Shown here in pieces: positions 51,386 to 62,179 of a DNA stretch of 64,000 nucleotides. Numbering within the stretch: the first letter of the stretch is position 1; the number at the start of each line of letters is the position of its first letter. Position numbers and translations under genes: made by a program. Below the pieces are notes generated by a model that saw only the letters and a list, made by a program, of their open reading frames with translations, did no database searches and was not told the origin of the DNA. Origin of the DNA: PMG-095 sp049324695 (GTDB lineage: Bacteria > Myxococcota_A > Polyangia > Polyangiales > Polyangiaceae); the NCBI GenBank assembly GCA_049324695.1, contig JBMOMJ010000013.1, positions 62,001 through 126,000 of the forward strand, written 5' to 3'.

Positions 51386-51428
51386 GAACCGAGAAATCTA
51401 CTCCAGATTTCCGGCGGGTCCATGCAAC

Positions 51429-51887
51429 TCACTTCCGCGGCGGTGTGGTCGCTTCCGCGCGCAGCGCATCGTGCACGAGGTCGAGCGCGTGTTCGAGCAC
51501 GCTGCGCGTTTCCGACGTCGCTCGATGACTGTGCGATGAAGACGCATACGAAGGATGCTCACTCGTACGCGGGGCGAATACAGACATGTCACCCGCTTCC
51601 GCCGCGCGGTCGAAACGGTCAGCCAAACGCTGGTCGAACTCCGCCTCCATGTGGCTCAGCCCTTCGGCGCCTTCACGAAGGTCGCTCGCGATCTGCCTAG
51701 CCACTTCTCGAAACCTGTCGGGATCCTCTCGCGCGAGCTCGGATAGTTGGCTGAACAATCGCCCAGGCCGCGGGAAATGGCCACTCGCAGGTGTATCGGC
51801 CGGTTCACTTGGGCGATAGCTCGTGCGGCGCTCGGCGCCGTCTTCGTGAGAGATAGCGTGCGCTGCTGAAAATCCGCCGATCTTCAT
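51429..51887 (-). CDS. Hypothetical helical protein
   Basis: The 152-residue protein has a helical core (LFSQLSELAREDPDRFREVARQIASDLREGAEG, then MEAEFDQRLADRFDRAAEAGD) between a disordered N terminus and a Ser/His-rich then helical C terminus. I recognise no family. GAAGG upstream of the ATG supports the start. It lies 43 bases before the PilZ gene and may form an operon with it. Confidence 0.6.
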   Translation of the reverse strand: MKIGGFSAAHAISHEDGAERRTSYRPSEPADTPASGHFPRPGRLFSQLSELAREDPDRFREVARQIASDLREGAEGLSHMEAEFDQRLADRFDRAAEAGDMSVFAPRTSEHPSYASSSHSHRATSETRSVLEHALDLVHDALRAEATTPPRK

Positions 51888-52271
51888 GAAGAAACCTTCT
51901 TTCTCGCGGCTGCGCGCTGGACCCGCGCGCCTCGAGTCTCAGCCACTAAGCGGCAGGGACGTATGCGCAATTGAGTCCCGTCGCCGCAAAACTTGAGAAA
52001 TTCGATCGCGTGATTCCACCAAACAGGAGAGGTTTACGCGAAAGGCAGCGATCGACAATACGAATAAACCTTGAGGGCGGTTTCCGACGTCTCAGCCGAG
52101 GATTTCGCGAGCGCTAAACACGTTGTTCACAGGCGCTGTGTGTTGCGGCGTGCACGCCTCAGCAGCTCAGAAGCAGCACCGAACGTAGTCATTTGCTGAC
52201 GCGCTAGCAGAAGTCCGCACGCGCGGGCGACGCATCGTGTTACAGACTGGCTTTCGTTGCGAGGAGTGGGA
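51888..52271. other. Divergent region before the DUF6603 operon
   Basis: These 384 bases separate the hypothetical gene (minus) from the operon at 52272. The stretch near 51990-52075 is AT-richer and probably holds promoters. No gene or strong inverted repeat was found. Confidence 0.4.
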
Positions 52272-52865
52272 ATGCGCAACTGGAAGCGACATGCCCGGCG
52301 TTGGATCGAGTATGTGCTCGAACACGTTTTGGAGGCGCACGAGCACGGCTGCCCTCCGAAACCGCCGTGTGAGTCGGAGCCATCGCCCCCGCGGGCGCTG
52401 CCGGATCGGCTGACGCCGGAGGTACTCGCTCCCCTACTCGTTGAGCGCCTGGCAGGAACGCCAGCAAGCGCAAACCAGGCAGAAGAGAAGCCGGACCCAC
52501 GCGCCGTGGTGTGGGTGGATCACGGGGACGAGGTGATTGTGCATCTCGACAGTTTGAAAGCGACCACTTCGGCTGGCGTGCTGCTCGTAGCGGTCGATTT
52601 GGAGAGCGACGAGACCGGACGGGCCACCCTGGTAGTGCCGTTTGCGCCCGGAAATAGTGGCGATGACGAGATGACACTGGTCACGGAACAGCTGCCGCGC
52701 GGCCACGCAGCGCTCGCGGCACGCTGGGGTCACATCCTGCAAGACGCGTTGTTTGCTGCGCTTCAAGACATGGCGCGGGTACACGCCGAGGAGCGTCAGG
52801 CCGTGCCCAAAGCGCTCACGCTCGACGGCTCCGTACTCTCGTTTCGGAGCTCGACGCCGTCGTGA
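52272..52865 (+). CDS. First gene of the DUF6603 operon, unknown function
   Basis: The 197-residue product has no signal peptide. It has a basic helical N terminus (MRNWKRHARRWIEYVLEHVLE), a low-complexity Pro/Glu middle, a beta-rich core (RAVVWVDHGDEVIVHLDSLKATTSAGVLLVAVDLESDETGRATLVVPF) and a helical C terminus (GHILQDALFAALQDMARVHAEE). GGAG lies five bases before the ATG. Its stop and the start of the giant gene overlap as GTGA (52862-52865). I cannot assign a function; conservation beside DUF6603 genes elsewhere should be tested. Confidence 0.65.
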   Translation: MRNWKRHARRWIEYVLEHVLEAHEHGCPPKPPCESEPSPPRALPDRLTPEVLAPLLVERLAGTPASANQAEEKPDPRAVVWVDHGDEVIVHLDSLKATTSAGVLLVAVDLESDETGRATLVVPFAPGNSGDDEMTLVTEQLPRGHAALAARWGHILQDALFAALQDMARVHAEERQAVPKALTLDGSVLSFRSSTPS

Positions 52866-55800
52866 GCGCAAACGACGAAGTCATTCGCGAGCTAGGGACC
52901 GCGCTGGGCCTGTTCAGCGAAGCTGGTAGTTTCGACTCCGGTTGGCTGCGCGATCCAGTTCAACGCCTCAAAGCCATCCTGACGAATGCCACTCAACGCG
53001 AAGCGTTGGGTGAATTTCTGGACGCGGTCATCCCTGGACCTGCCGGGACTCGCAGCGGTTATCACCCGCTGCTGTTTACGGGAGAGCCGCCAGGGCCACC
53101 ACGCTTCGGCAATTTGTATTTGGTGTTCGAGCCCGACGGCGCCGACACGTTGATCTCAGTTGCTGGTGAATTTCACACCAGCGGCGCCCCGTTCGAGTTG
53201 GTTCTCAGCCTGAAAGTGCCGCTCTTGCGTGCGCACGGATCTGAGCTCCGCGCCGCGATGGGTGACAGCGATCCGGCACCACTCGAGGTTGCAGTTGGGT
53301 TGGTGTTTGCGCCGAGTGCGGGCGAGGTTCGCATCAACGAGCTGCGCGCAAGCGTTGGGCTGTATTTCGACTCAGGCGTGCGCGCCGTGCCACGCGTCGA
53401 AATCAAGGGTTTTCGGCTCGGCGGCGCACCGGCGCGCGATTTCGAGCTCGATGCCGAGGCATTCGAGAGTGGTGCCGTCGATCTGGTGCTCGGCCTGCTG
53501 CACGACGCTGTCGCCAATGCACCAGAGCCACTGCGGAGTCACTTACTCCCGACGTTCGGTTTGGATGCGGCGCTGCCGGTGCTTCCAGTCGCCGAGATTG
53601 TGCGAAACCCGGCCGCACTGCGCAATTGGTTCGTTGCGCTGTCCGATGCACATCAGCTCGGCACTTGGTTCGGGCACTTGGTAGGGCTGTTCGGCGGCGC
53701 CGGGCCAGCTGGCACCGGCACGTATGCGGATCCGTTCCGCTCTGCGCTGCTGTCGACACCGATTGAAATCGCACTCACCCTTGGCGAAAGCGACGGGCGC
53801 GTTTACCCCGGTGTGCGGGTGCGCGTTGGCAGCGCCACTTCCGTGCATCTCGCGGCCGATCTAATCGTGCTGGGTGCACCGCTACGCGGCGGCGACGTCG
53901 AGCTTTTGCCGGAGCTCTCTGTGAGCGTGCGTTCGCCAACACCGCTACTTGCCCCTGTCGTCGGCGATGGCGGCGTGACCATTGTCGCCGCGGGAGGCGC
54001 GCGCGCCGGCTTCATCCTTGCCAACGGCGAGCCGCGACCTCTGCTCGAGCTGAGCGATGTGGTGTTGGCTGGGCAGCGTCACCCGCGCATCGATTTGACT
54101 CACTTGGACGCGGTGGGCGCGCTCGCGAGTGATGCCGTCGAAGCGCTATTGATCAGCGCGCTGGGCGATGGACCTGGGCGGCACTTGTTGGCTTTGGCTG
54201 GTGTGGTCACACCAACGGCCACAGAGCCCGGCGATGTGTGGTCGTTACCCAGCCGGCCACGCTTGGACTTCGTCCGCTTCTTGAGCGATCCACTCGGGGC
54301 GCTAGGGCGCTTCCACCGCGACGCGCTCATGCAAAATGGCTGGCCGGCGCTGTTGCGGGAGCTCGGTTCGCTGCTCGGCATCAGCGTGCCATCGCTCGCA
54401 GCGCACGCGGGCTCGCTGAGCGATCCCTGGCCGATCACGTTGGCGGCGAGCGGGCCGATTTCCGTGCGCGTGGTCGCCTTCCGCAGCGGCGAAGCGCATC
54501 TGCATCTCGGGCTCGAAGTCGAGCTGAGTGAAGGAGCGTTCCGCGTCGCACTCTTGACTGAGCTGTTCTCCGCCGATCTGCCGGCTACGGGTGAGGCCAC
54601 GCTCGCGTTGTTCCAAGAACATCACGCGAGCATCGGCATCGAGCCAGTACCAAAGGCCACGTTACTACCGGGTACCTCGATTCACGCAGCACGCCTCGCG
54701 CTGGGAGTGCGCTGGCTGCTCGGTAGCCTTCCGCAAGCCGAGGGAGTGCTGGAAGGCGTCGTGCTCAGCGAAGGCGGAAGCTCGCTGCCTGCGTTCGATA
54801 TCGGCTTCCCGTTCCCTGCGACGCCGCCACCGATTGGGGACGCGGTCCTACGGCTCATCGTGCAGCGGGCGGCCGCACGTTTCGCGGGGGAGGCCGGAAT
54901 CAATCTGTTGGCGGTGCTCGGCGTCACCCGCAATGCACTCGCGCTGCCAGCTGACTTCCCGCTACTGAGCGGAGATCTCGGCTCGCCGATTGCGTTGCTC
55001 AGGCCCTGGCTGCGGCGCGTGTTGACTGAAACCTCCGCCGAGGGTGCACGCTTCGCGGAAGCCTGGTTGCGCGCAGTATCCGGCGTCGCGACCGGCGCGA
55101 CCTTGCGGCCACCGAGCGTCACTGGTTCGGGCACTGCCGCCGATCCATGGCGTGCGCGCATCGTGCGGGAATGGCCGGCAGAGCTCACTGCCTGGCTCGT
55201 TCCGCCGGTAGTCACGGCGCGAATGAGCTCGAGCGTGGAGCACGCAGCTGACGGTCCAGAAGCTCTCGCAGCGGCCATCATCGCGTTGCGACCGGTCGAC
55301 GCGAGCTTGCTCGAGGCTTGCGGCGCGAAAGACGAAGCGCGCCTGGCGAGTGGCTTTCGGATCTTGTCGGAGTTCTTCGCACAGAGCGATGGCGTAGTGC
55401 CAGTCGCATCACAAGCACCCAGCGGCGTCAGCATCGCGGCCACGGTGACTGCCACTCACGAGACTGCAACTACTGCGGCGACGGCCGCGCTCACTGCCGA
55501 GATCGGTTCTTCCGTCGCGCTGTTGGTGTCGGCGCCGTTCAACGATCGCGGGGCCTATGCCAGCGTGATCGGCGCAAGCGGCTCGGCCCATTTCGACTTC
55601 AGGCAGCCCGGTGTGCCCTTCGATCGCGTCGACTTGCGCGGAGTGACCGGCAGCTTCGGCTTCTACACGGCTGATCTCGCGGGCACCAACCTGAGTGACC
55701 TGGTAGCCCAGCTCGAACGCGTGATCGATCATCTCGACACGCTACGGCCCGGCGTCCCCATCGTGCTCGTTGGCCATTCGCTTTCGGGCGTCGCGGCTGC

Positions 55801-58800
55801 ACGCGTGTCCGCGACCCGTGCTGCGCGCCTCAGCAAGGTGGTCACCATCGCGGCACCGCTCCTGGGTGCCGTTCCGCCGTACGTCGATGAAGACACAGTG
55901 GGCGCGGCGTTGCGTGTGGCCTCGCCGTTGCTCGGAAGAATGCCGAGTTCGACCTCGCGCAGCGCGGTCACGTTGGTGAGCGCCGCCGTTTCTGGCACGG
56001 CCAACACCGGTGCTGTCGCCGCCATCCCGCTCCCGAGCTTCGCGAGCTTGGGCGAAACAGCCGTACCTTCTGTGCCAACGCGCGCCATCGTCGCCACGGT
56101 TGGCACCGGCCTCGTCGACGCAGTAGCTACAGCGCTGCAAGGCTTGCTGCCTACCCCAGCCGAGCCAGCGCTGGAGGTTGGCATCGCGGTGTCGCTCGAT
56201 CCCGACGATGCCGATACGGACTTGCGCGTGCGCACCAAGCTCGAGCTCAGCTTGGGCCGCATCGGGCTGAGCTCTGCGAGCAGCGACGCTCGCCTGCGCG
56301 AGTTGGCCGTCGATGTCCGGCTCGCCCGGAGCAACGGATTCTTGCTGGGGGGACCTGGCACGCAATTCGACGGCGCACCGTGGCCGGCTCGCATTGGCCA
56401 AGCGCATTTCCGAGCCGTCTGGAACGGCACCACGCTCACGACGAGCGTCAGCTTGGTCGACGCAGCCCTCACGGGGGCACTGCGTCAGCTAAGCCTCGCC
56501 GACGCCGAAACGGCGCTGTTGCTCGACGCGCTGTTCACGGCGCTCGAAACCGCTCCCGAAGCGGCACGCTTGCTCACGGCGTTGCGCTCAGTGGGCATGC
56601 TATTGCCGGATGCACCACGTCTGTACTCCGATGCGCTCGCCGCACTGCGAAGCGACGGCGCCGCCTACCTAGCGCCTCGCCTGCGTACGGCGCTGAACGC
56701 GGAGCTCTACGGGTTCGTGCCCGGTGTCGGCGTCACGCTCGGGCCAATTCGACTGCGCGTGAACGGCAACGCGCTCGAGCTCGACGCTACGCTTCCCGTT
56801 GCGCGAGCGCAGTTGTCCCTCGACGTGCCGTCGCTGGCGCTCTCGGGCGAAGCCAGCGCAAGCCTCGCTGGCGCAACACTGAGTTGGCGCCCGGGTGCTC
56901 TCGATCTCGCAGTGGCACCCTGGCTGCCGCGCACGCGCATCTTCCCGGTGGCTGCCGCGCTGCCGAGCGATTTGCCGCTGCGCATCTTGTTCTCGACGGC
57001 GGCCGACGCATTGCTTTCGACTCTGCTACCGGGTGGCATCGGTGCACCGCTCGATGCTTTGCTCTCCGGTCGCGTGCCGGTGGACGCGCTGAGCGCCGGG
57101 TTGAACGCCGCGAACATCGCTTTCGTGCTGCAGCAATTGGGCACCGCGCTCGGTATGCCGCAGCGCGAAGGGCTGTTCATCCAACCCGCCGGGCTGCTGC
57201 TCAGCGCCGTAGCCACGGCAGACGGTCGCACTGAGCTCAACTTGAGCACCGAAACGCCGCTCGGCGGAGTGCTCGGCATCAGCGCGGGTGTGCGTCTCGG
57301 CGGAGATCGTGCGCCGGAGCCCATCGCGCTACTCACGCTGCAAGTGCCCGATCCACCTGCGGGCGCTCCCGCTGGCGCTTGGCGCGGCGTGGGCATTCAG
57401 TTCGGCATCGACACGTCGGGGATTGCGCTCGCGTTGGTGGTCGGCGCGACACGCGTAACCTTCTTGCCGGAGTTCAGCGGCTGGGCATCGTTGCTCGGTG
57501 GCGGCCTGGCGCTGTTGCCGCACGCGCTCGACGAGATCACGCAGCGGCTACCCGCGTCGCCGGTGAAGACGGCCGTGCTCGACGTAGCGGAAGCTTTTGG
57601 CCTGTTCGGGCCGGATTTCAGCTCTCACACCGCCGATTTCCAGGCGCTCACCGATCTGCGCTTCGACGCCACCACGCGCGGCCGCATCTTGGGTGCACTC
57701 GCGGCGTTGTTGAGCGCGTTGGGCTTGCCAGGATCCACGGCGCGCACCGGCTCGCTGCTCACGTGGACGAGCCCGGCGCTCCCGCCGCCGACGAGCGGAA
57801 CCGCTTCAGTGAGCGTCGATTGGACTGAGGAGCTCCCCGCCGTCGGCGTGAGTGGTGCGATTGCAATCGTGGTCACCACGGGGTCGGGCTCGGCGCTGGA
57901 GCGCGTCGCACTGCAACTTGGCGTCGATGCGCTGCTCGGAGCAGCCTTCCATGCGCTGGTTTCAGTTGGCCTCGATGCGCCGCTCGGCACCGCCGTTGTT
58001 CCCAAGCTCGAAATCGGCGCTCGCCAAGGAACCTCCGCTCCTGAACCCGTGATTCGCTTGCTGCCGCTCGCAACCAGCAGCGAAGCGGGACCCCTTCAAA
58101 TCGAGCTCTTGCCAGCGCCGCTCGCCAACGTCGACGACGAGGAGCTGCCCGGCGCGCTGGGGTTCGGCGTGCTGCTGCCGCTGCTTTCTGCGCTGCTAGA
58201 GCGCGCTACCGGCTCGACCACGTTGTGGCCAGGTGGGCCCACGCTACCGCACTTGGTGAATTCGTCTGGCTTGTTCGATAGTCAGCATCGGCTGGTCGAT
58301 CCGCCCCCCGACGTGCCAACTGTGCTCGGCAACATCGCCGCGGCGATGTCGATCGAGATCACGTTGGGATCGCTGCATTTGACTTTGGGTCAGGTGGCAG
58401 CTGCGGGTCACATCGGCGTCGCAGCGAGCGGGCACATTCCGATTCCGATCGACAGCGTGGAGCTCGATCTCATCTTCGGCAATCCCAGCGGAGGTCCCAG
58501 CGAGCGCACCAGCGTGACCGTGTTCCGCAAGGTGTCCGGCTCGTTCGAGCTCGCTCCGCTCGTCAGCGCCAACTACTTTGGCGTCGGCGTACGCGGCTCG
58601 CAGGGTCGCGCACTGATTTCGACGGACAACGTGCGGCTGGGCGGCGCCGAAGCATTCACTTACTTCGACGTCGGCGTGGAAGGCGGGAGCGTCGACGCAG
58701 AGTTTCGCGGAGCGGGTGTTGCCATCGAGGATCTGGGCATTTCGCTCGGCGCTGCAACCGGGGGCAACAACGCGATCGCTTCCGGCCTGATGAAGAGCAC

Positions 58801-61800
58801 CTCATCGGGCGACGGCGCGCCCGCGCAGCCCGGTTTCGGGATCTCGGTGGCGTACAAGCGCGGTGCCGCCCCGGAAGGTGGTGGGCCGAGCAGCGCGCCA
58901 TTCGCGCTCGAAGTCGCGCTTCACGGCACCAATCCGCGTGTGGCGTGGCTCGGCATCCACGCCGCTTTCGGCCCGCTCTACATCGACCAAATCGGCGTGG
59001 AGCTCGAAGATATACGCGACCCCGAGTGGATCCGTTTTCTGGTCGATGGTGGCGTCAACGTCGCTGGCTTCGCCGCGCAGGTCGACGACTTGTCGGTGCA
59101 AATCCCAGTGCGCAACACCGACGACGCATCACTCTGGGGAGTCGATCTGGCGGGCCTCGGTGTCGCCTACTCGGGCGGCGGCATCAATTTGCTGGGTGGT
59201 TTGGTCAAGCGCCCGCAACCGAGCGGCGTCGAGTACGCCGGCATGCTCCAGCTGCGTTTCGGTAGCCTCGGCGCGGTCGCGGTGGGCGCGTGGGCAAAGA
59301 TTCGAGAAGGCGACGAAGAATTCGATTCGCTGTTCGTGTTCGCGGCCGTATTCGTCACGATCTCCTTCGCGCCGTATTTCGAGCTGCAAGCTCTCGGCGC
59401 GGGCTTCGGTTACAACCGCGCGCTGATCGTGCCCGAGGACATCAACGAGATCCCCGGGTTTACGCTGATTCAGGTGCTGGACGATCCCAGCGCGGTCGAG
59501 CACCCGATGGAGCTGCTCGAAACTTTGCGCATGCCGGCGCGCAAAGGCACCTTCTGGTTCGCGGCCGGAATTCGCGGCGCGCTCTTCGTCGTCGTCGACG
59601 TGATCGCCGTGGTCTACGTCGCGCTCGACAAGAATCTCGAAATTGGCTTGGTTGGCGTCGGAAGGCTGGCGCAGCCGAAAGGCAGCCCGATCGTATCGAT
59701 CGAGCTCGCCGTGAAGGCTCGTTATTCGAGCGCCGAAGGTGTGCTCTCGATTCAAGCGCAGCTCACCGACAACAGCTGGCTGCTCATCCGTGAGTGCCAG
59801 CTCACCGGTGGCTTCGCTCTCTTCATCTGGTTCCCGAAAGGCAAGTTCGTCCTCACGATTGGCGGCTATCACCCCTCGTTCGAACCCGAACCAGAGTTCC
59901 CGATCGTTCCGCGGCTCGGCTTCCGCTGCAATCTGCTCGGCGTCATTCAGATCAAAGGTGAGAGCTACTTCGCGCTCACCAACTCGTGCGTGATGGCCGG
60001 CACGCGTTTGGAAGCGGCCTACGACATCGGTTGGTTGCGCGCCTGGTTCCGCGCCTGGGCTGATTTCCTGCTTTCGTGGGACCCATTCCACTACGACATC
60101 AGCATTGGCATCGAGCTCGGTGCCGACTTCAACATCGAGATCGATCTGCTGTTCGGAACCATTCGCGTTCACTTCTCGGTGTCGGTCGGCGCGAGTTTGT
60201 GGTTGGTGGGTCCGCCGCTGCACGGCGAAGTTCACGCCAGTTTGGGCCCAATCTCGATCACGGTTCCCTTCGGCGACTCCACGCCGCCGCGGCCGCCGCT
60301 GCTCACCTGGCCGCAGTTCCGCGATCGCTACGTGCTGGGCGGCGATCCCACCACCATCCCCGTCAGCTTGCAGATCGACTCCGGTTTGACTCCACCAGCA
60401 AGTGGCGCGCAACCACCGCAAGGCACGAGCCAAGCGGATGCGTGGCGCCTGGTCCCGGAGTTTTCGCTGTCGAGCACGACAGCCATGGCGGCTTCGAACT
60501 ACGAAGGGCCGGCGCACGCGTCCGCCCCCGTTGCTGGAGTTGATATCGATTTGGCGCCCATGGGCGTCACCGACGTCACGGCGACGCATCGAATCACGCT
60601 CTCGCGTTTGGATGGCCCGCTGGGCACGCTCGATCCCGATCGTTTCGTGAGTGAGCTTCAGCTCGGCGACTTCGCAGAAGCCGTGTGGCACTACACCGAA
60701 TCGCCGAACCCCGGCACCAACAACGTAAAAGCGCTCGCCGGTGTGAAGATCACCGCAATTGCTGAAGCCATAAACAAGAGCGCGGCGGTGCCCATCCTCA
60801 CCTTGGTTGATACTGGTGTGCCGCTACCGCTGCCGTTCGCTGCGCACACTTCGTCGTGGCGCGACGCAACGGTCATCGTAGGTGCAGCCGCCAACACCGC
60901 TACCACGCGGCTCGGTGCGGGGGATGTGTCCCGGCTCCTGGTGAGCGGATCGCCTGCGCGCACGAACGCGGCCGACGCGATGGGCTTTGGCAAGCAGGGC
61001 ATTTCCGGCTCTGGTTTGCGCTCGCTGCGGGCGCGCAAGTCGCCGCCCGTCGTTGCGCCGCTGTCGGAAGGCTTGGATCTCACGGCGGTCGGACGCGGTT
61101 TGGCCGACGTTGCCCAGCGTCACACGCCAGTTGCCAAGGCGCGCTCCACCAAGTTGCTCGGCGCTGCACTGCAGCCGATTGCCGGCCTCAAGACACCGCT
61201 GCTCGCGACGCGCGCAACCAAGGCTCAAGGTTTGATGCGCCGCAGCCCGCCCAAACCCACTGCCGCCCACGGCAAGCTTCTGCGCATGCCCGCCGAGAGT
61301 CCGCAAACGACGCTGGCAGCGGGGCCACAGCTGTTGCTGCGTGGTCCGCGTGCACGCAAACACGTGCAAGCTCTCGAGAACCGCGTGCTGAAAGACGCCG
61401 TGCAACTCCCCGCCGGAAGTGTGCAGCATTGGCAGCTCGCTGCGGGGCGCTTCGCGCTCGAGCTCGCCGGGGATGCAGCGCGCGTGGTTGCGTTGGGCCG
61501 CGGAGGAGTCGCGCTTCTGGACCTCGAAACCAGCGGCGAACGCCGGCTGACTTTGCCACCCAAAACCGAAACGCTCGTGCTGTGGTCCTTAGGTAAAGCC
61601 CGGCATGACCGCGACCGCCAAGATGGACTGGGAAGCGTCACCTTATTCGAAGCACCTCAAAGCCCGATCGCAGTGGGCTGGCACGTGGAAACCTCGGTGC
61701 AGCAGGTGTCGGCGCTCGGTGCTGTCGCTCGCGGCTCACGCTTGCGTTGGTCCGTTCCGATTCCGATCGCCAGCGGCTTCGAGCGAGCAGGGCGCCTGCT

Positions 61801-62179
61801 CAGCGCGCAAAGCACGGTAGAAACCTGGCTACCCGCCGCGGTCAGCGCAGTCTTGGTAATCGGCGATGTGGTGGATCCAACCGCTGCACGCCTCGACGAT
61901 CTGGAGCTCGCGAGCTCCGGCGCCGAGCTCGGCGAGCCCATCGTGTTCCATGCCGAAATGGGTGAAGCCGCGATGTACCCCGTCTCGGCGAAAACGGACT
62001 TTTCGGTGAGCGTGAGCAGCGTCGACGCTTTCCGACTGAAAGGCGTGCTCGGCTTCCGAGGTCGCCCGGACGAGCTGGCCACGCTGCTGCACGGCCAATC
62101 TCTCAGCGAGCTTTCCTGCGACGGCCCCATTGGCAGCGAAGGCTCGATTTCGTTCTCGTTGCGAGGAGAAGGACAATGA
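52862..62179 (+). CDS. Giant DUF6603-type protein (3105 residues)
   Basis: The product has no signal peptide or obvious membrane helix; it is almost all beta-strand-rich, Gly/Ala/Leu-rich sequence. The DUF6603 signature region lies in about residues 2030-2480: GPLYIDQIGVELED, GGFALFIWFPKGKFVLTIGGYHPSF, FRCNLLGVIQIKGESYFALTNSCVMAG, and WADFLLSWDPFHYDISIGIELGADFNIEIDLLFG. Near residues 880-1010 is an alpha/beta-hydrolase-like segment with GHSLSG (971-976). The last 600 residues are Ala-rich. DUF6603 has no known function. The gene starts with GTG overlapping the previous stop and ends with ATGA overlapping the next gene, so three proteins are co-translated. It is by far the largest gene here and may build a large multidomain complex. 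Confidence 0.85.
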   Translation: MSANDEVIRELGTALGLFSEAGSFDSGWLRDPVQRLKAILTNATQREALGEFLDAVIPGPAGTRSGYHPLLFTGEPPGPPRFGNLYLVFEPDGADTLISVAGEFHTSGAPFELVLSLKVPLLRAHGSELRAAMGDSDPAPLEVAVGLVFAPSAGEVRINELRASVGLYFDSGVRAVPRVEIKGFRLGGAPARDFELDAEAFESGAVDLVLGLLHDAVANAPEPLRSHLLPTFGLDAALPVLPVAEIVRNPAALRNWFVALSDAHQLGTWFGHLVGLFGGAGPAGTGTYADPFRSALLSTPIEIALTLGESDGRVYPGVRVRVGSATSVHLAADLIVLGAPLRGGDVELLPELSVSVRSPTPLLAPVVGDGGVTIVAAGGARAGFILANGEPRPLLELSDVVLAGQRHPRIDLTHLDAVGALASDAVEALLISALGDGPGRHLLALAGVVTPTATEPGDVWSLPSRPRLDFVRFLSDPLGALGRFHRDALMQNGWPALLRELGSLLGISVPSLAAHAGSLSDPWPITLAASGPISVRVVAFRSGEAHLHLGLEVELSEGAFRVALLTELFSADLPATGEATLALFQEHHASIGIEPVPKATLLPGTSIHAARLALGVRWLLGSLPQAEGVLEGVVLSEGGSSLPAFDIGFPFPATPPPIGDAVLRLIVQRAAARFAGEAGINLLAVLGVTRNALALPADFPLLSGDLGSPIALLRPWLRRVLTETSAEGARFAEAWLRAVSGVATGATLRPPSVTGSGTAADPWRARIVREWPAELTAWLVPPVVTARMSSSVEHAADGPEALAAAIIALRPVDASLLEACGAKDEARLASGFRILSEFFAQSDGVVPVASQAPSGVSIAATVTATHETATTAATAALTAEIGSSVALLVSAPFNDRGAYASVIGASGSAHFDFRQPGVPFDRVDLRGVTGSFGFYTADLAGTNLSDLVAQLERVIDHLDTLRPGVPIVLVGHSLSGVAAARVSATRAARLSKVVTIAAPLLGAVPPYVDEDTVGAALRVASPLLGRMPSSTSRSAVTLVSAAVSGTANTGAVAAIPLPSFASLGETAVPSVPTRAIVATVGTGLVDAVATALQGLLPTPAEPALEVGIAVSLDPDDADTDLRVRTKLELSLGRIGLSSASSDARLRELAVDVRLARSNGFLLGGPGTQFDGAPWPARIGQAHFRAVWNGTTLTTSVSLVDAALTGALRQLSLADAETALLLDALFTALETAPEAARLLTALRSVGMLLPDAPRLYSDALAALRSDGAAYLAPRLRTALNAELYGFVPGVGVTLGPIRLRVNGNALELDATLPVARAQLSLDVPSLALSGEASASLAGATLSWRPGALDLAVAPWLPRTRIFPVAAALPSDLPLRILFSTAADALLSTLLPGGIGAPLDALLSGRVPVDALSAGLNAANIAFVLQQLGTALGMPQREGLFIQPAGLLLSAVATADGRTELNLSTETPLGGVLGISAGVRLGGDRAPEPIALLTLQVPDPPAGAPAGAWRGVGIQFGIDTSGIALALVVGATRVTFLPEFSGWASLLGGGLALLPHALDEITQRLPASPVKTAVLDVAEAFGLFGPDFSSHTADFQALTDLRFDATTRGRILGALAALLSALGLPGSTARTGSLLTWTSPALPPPTSGTASVSVDWTEELPAVGVSGAIAIVVTTGSGSALERVALQLGVDALLGAAFHALVSVGLDAPLGTAVVPKLEIGARQGTSAPEPVIRLLPLATSSEAGPLQIELLPAPLANVDDEELPGALGFGVLLPLLSALLERATGSTTLWPGGPTLPHLVNSSGLFDSQHRLVDPPPDVPTVLGNIAAAMSIEITLGSLHLTLGQVAAAGHIGVAASGHIPIPIDSVELDLIFGNPSGGPSERTSVTVFRKVSGSFELAPLVSANYFGVGVRGSQGRALISTDNVRLGGAEAFTYFDVGVEGGSVDAEFRGAGVAIEDLGISLGAATGGNNAIASGLMKSTSSGDGAPAQPGFGISVAYKRGAAPEGGGPSSAPFALEVALHGTNPRVAWLGIHAAFGPLYIDQIGVELEDIRDPEWIRFLVDGGVNVAGFAAQVDDLSVQIPVRNTDDASLWGVDLAGLGVAYSGGGINLLGGLVKRPQPSGVEYAGMLQLRFGSLGAVAVGAWAKIREGDEEFDSLFVFAAVFVTISFAPYFELQALGAGFGYNRALIVPEDINEIPGFTLIQVLDDPSAVEHPMELLETLRMPARKGTFWFAAGIRGALFVVVDVIAVVYVALDKNLEIGLVGVGRLAQPKGSPIVSIELAVKARYSSAEGVLSIQAQLTDNSWLLIRECQLTGGFALFIWFPKGKFVLTIGGYHPSFEPEPEFPIVPRLGFRCNLLGVIQIKGESYFALTNSCVMAGTRLEAAYDIGWLRAWFRAWADFLLSWDPFHYDISIGIELGADFNIEIDLLFGTIRVHFSVSVGASLWLVGPPLHGEVHASLGPISITVPFGDSTPPRPPLLTWPQFRDRYVLGGDPTTIPVSLQIDSGLTPPASGAQPPQGTSQADAWRLVPEFSLSSTTAMAASNYEGPAHASAPVAGVDIDLAPMGVTDVTATHRITLSRLDGPLGTLDPDRFVSELQLGDFAEAVWHYTESPNPGTNNVKALAGVKITAIAEAINKSAAVPILTLVDTGVPLPLPFAAHTSSWRDATVIVGAAANTATTRLGAGDVSRLLVSGSPARTNAADAMGFGKQGISGSGLRSLRARKSPPVVAPLSEGLDLTAVGRGLADVAQRHTPVAKARSTKLLGAALQPIAGLKTPLLATRATKAQGLMRRSPPKPTAAHGKLLRMPAESPQTTLAAGPQLLLRGPRARKHVQALENRVLKDAVQLPAGSVQHWQLAAGRFALELAGDAARVVALGRGGVALLDLETSGERRLTLPPKTETLVLWSLGKARHDRDRQDGLGSVTLFEAPQSPIAVGWHVETSVQQVSALGAVARGSRLRWSVPIPIASGFERAGRLLSAQSTVETWLPAAVSAVLVIGDVVDPTAARLDDLELASSGAELGEPIVFHAEMGEAAMYPVSAKTDFSVSVSSVDAFRLKGVLGFRGRPDELATLLHGQSLSELSCDGPIGSEGSISFSLRGEGQ

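Noticed and set aside
59129..60691. 520-residue open frame on the minus strand opposite the DUF6603 gene
   Set aside because: The plus-strand frame is a continuous gene with family signatures; the antisense product is Arg/Glu/Asp-rich without domains.
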